This document shows, piece after piece, positions 11,245 through 11,761 of a DNA stretch of 11,761 nucleotides. Position 1 is the stretch's first letter. Each line of letters opens with the position of its first letter. The stretch comes from JBGOUJ01 sp041477005. GTDB lineage: Bacteria > Acidobacteriota > Terriglobia > Bryobacterales > JACQDG01. The position numbers and the translations under genes are program-made. The stretch lies in contig JBGOUJ010000191.1 of the NCBI GenBank assembly GCA_041477005.1, positions 1-11,761 of the forward strand, given 5' to 3'. The notes under the pieces were generated by a model that did no database searches, was not told the origin of the DNA, and saw only the letters and a program-made list of their open reading frames with translations.

Positions 11245-11761
11245 TCATTCTACCCGATGCGGGAATGCCTCCAGCGGGCACCCCGCGCACCTCGGCGCCG
11301 ACCGCAGGCAATGCTGCTTGCCGGTCTGGACTAATAGCGCGTGAAATTCATTATATACCGGCGCGCCGGGCGGGATCTTGCGATAGAAAAGTTCTTGAAT
11401 CTTCTGGTAAGAGGCGTCTGCCGCAATCATCCCGTGCCGGCCCAGAATGCGGCGCGTGTAGGCGTCCACCACGAAGATCGCGTGGCCGCCGCCATAAAGC
11501 AAAATCGAACCGGCGGTCTCATCTCCAATGCCATGGATGGCCAGCAGTTCCTCCCGCAATCTCTGCGTCGGGACGCGAAACATACGCTCCAGTGAGCCGC
11601 CGTGATTTCGCCGCAGGTATTCCAGAAAGGCTTTGAGCTTTTTTGCTTTTTGGCGGAAGTAACCGGAAGACCGGATCAACGCCGCCAGCTCCGCTTCCGG
11701 CAGCGCCTCCATCGTCTCCACCGTAAGCGCCCCGGCCCGTTTCAGATTTCCGATGGCTTTC
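11245..11761 (-). CDS. Endonuclease III/MagIII-like HhH-GPD DNA glycosylase, 5' end missing
   Basis: The frame is open to the window edge, upstream of a GTG at 11721, and the residues there (AIGNLKRAGAL) fit the family, so the true start is outside. A helix-hairpin-helix GIGDETAGSILL (about 11510-11535) is followed by VVDAYTRR, whose Asp (plus 11464-11466) is the conserved catalytic aspartate of base-excision DNA glycosylases. The residue that is Lys in the bifunctional endonuclease III (GxGxKTA) is Glu here, as in the MagIII/HP0602-like group, so it is probably a monofunctional glycosylase removing damaged bases without cutting the strand. The C-terminal metal region has C-x6-C-x2-C (CLRSAPRCAGC) but the usual fourth Cys is replaced by Pro before the protein ends. 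It ends 13 bases before ntrY. Damage specificity is not determinable. Confidence 0.88.
   Translation of the reverse strand, partial: KAIGNLKRAGALTVETMEALPEAELAALIRSSGYFRQKAKKLKAFLEYLRRNHGGSLERMFRVPTQRLREELLAIHGIGDETAGSILLYGGGHAIFVVDAYTRRILGRHGMIAADASYQKIQELFYRKIPPGAPVYNEFHALLVQTGKQHCLRSAPRCAGCPLEAFPHRVE

Overview
The window is a GC-rich bacterial chromosomal segment. It most resembles an acidobacterium of the Solibacter/Bryobacter type. The signs are a soluble eukaryote-like Ser/Thr kinase fused to a TolB-like region and TPRs, an hrcA-grpE-dnaJ cluster, and intergenic arrays of the heptamer TTTTGCC, which give spurious 'FAFCLLPFAFCLLP' reading frames. This assignment rests on family resemblance, not on a database search. 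Apart from a short plus-strand end, every gene lies on the minus strand, so biological order runs from high to low coordinates.

Layout in plus coordinates. 2-124: last 40 codons of a class V aminotransferase (+). 185-537: a small antitoxin-like gene overlapping by ATGA the first 41 codons of a PIN-domain (VapC) toxin (+), a broken toxin-antitoxin pair. 586-3397: heat-shock cluster dnaJ, grpE, hrcA (-), led by a good sigma70-type promoter, with no dnaK and no visible CIRCE operator. 3398-3614: intergenic DNA with an inverted repeat built of TTGATT-like words. 3615-4724: alanine dehydrogenase (-) with its known catalytic residues. 4826-7135: 769-residue Ser/Thr kinase-TolB-TPR protein (-), whose best promoter leaves almost no 5' leader. 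7136-7439: intergenic repeat region containing a long imperfect palindrome. 7440-8804: NtrX-like sigma54-dependent response regulator (-). 8805-9032: purine-rich (on the transcript) heptamer array plus a strong GC hairpin. 9033-11231: NtrY-like transmembrane histidine kinase (-). 11245-11761: endonuclease III/MagIII-like DNA glycosylase, cut by the window edge (-).

How the genes work together. HrcA, GrpE and DnaJ form one proteostasis unit; the partner DnaK must be encoded elsewhere. The histidine kinase and the regulator form a cognate NtrY/NtrX pair, with the glycosylase gene 13 bases ahead of the kinase gene and probably co-transcribed. The Ser/Thr kinase and alanine dehydrogenase look like independent units.

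The genes themselves are mostly conventional. The least explained material is intergenic: a TTTTGCC repeat family that flanks ntrX on both sides in direct orientation, forms a palindrome downstream of it, and in a decayed copy appears to supply the promoter of the Ser/Thr kinase. I see no convincing new multi-gene system.
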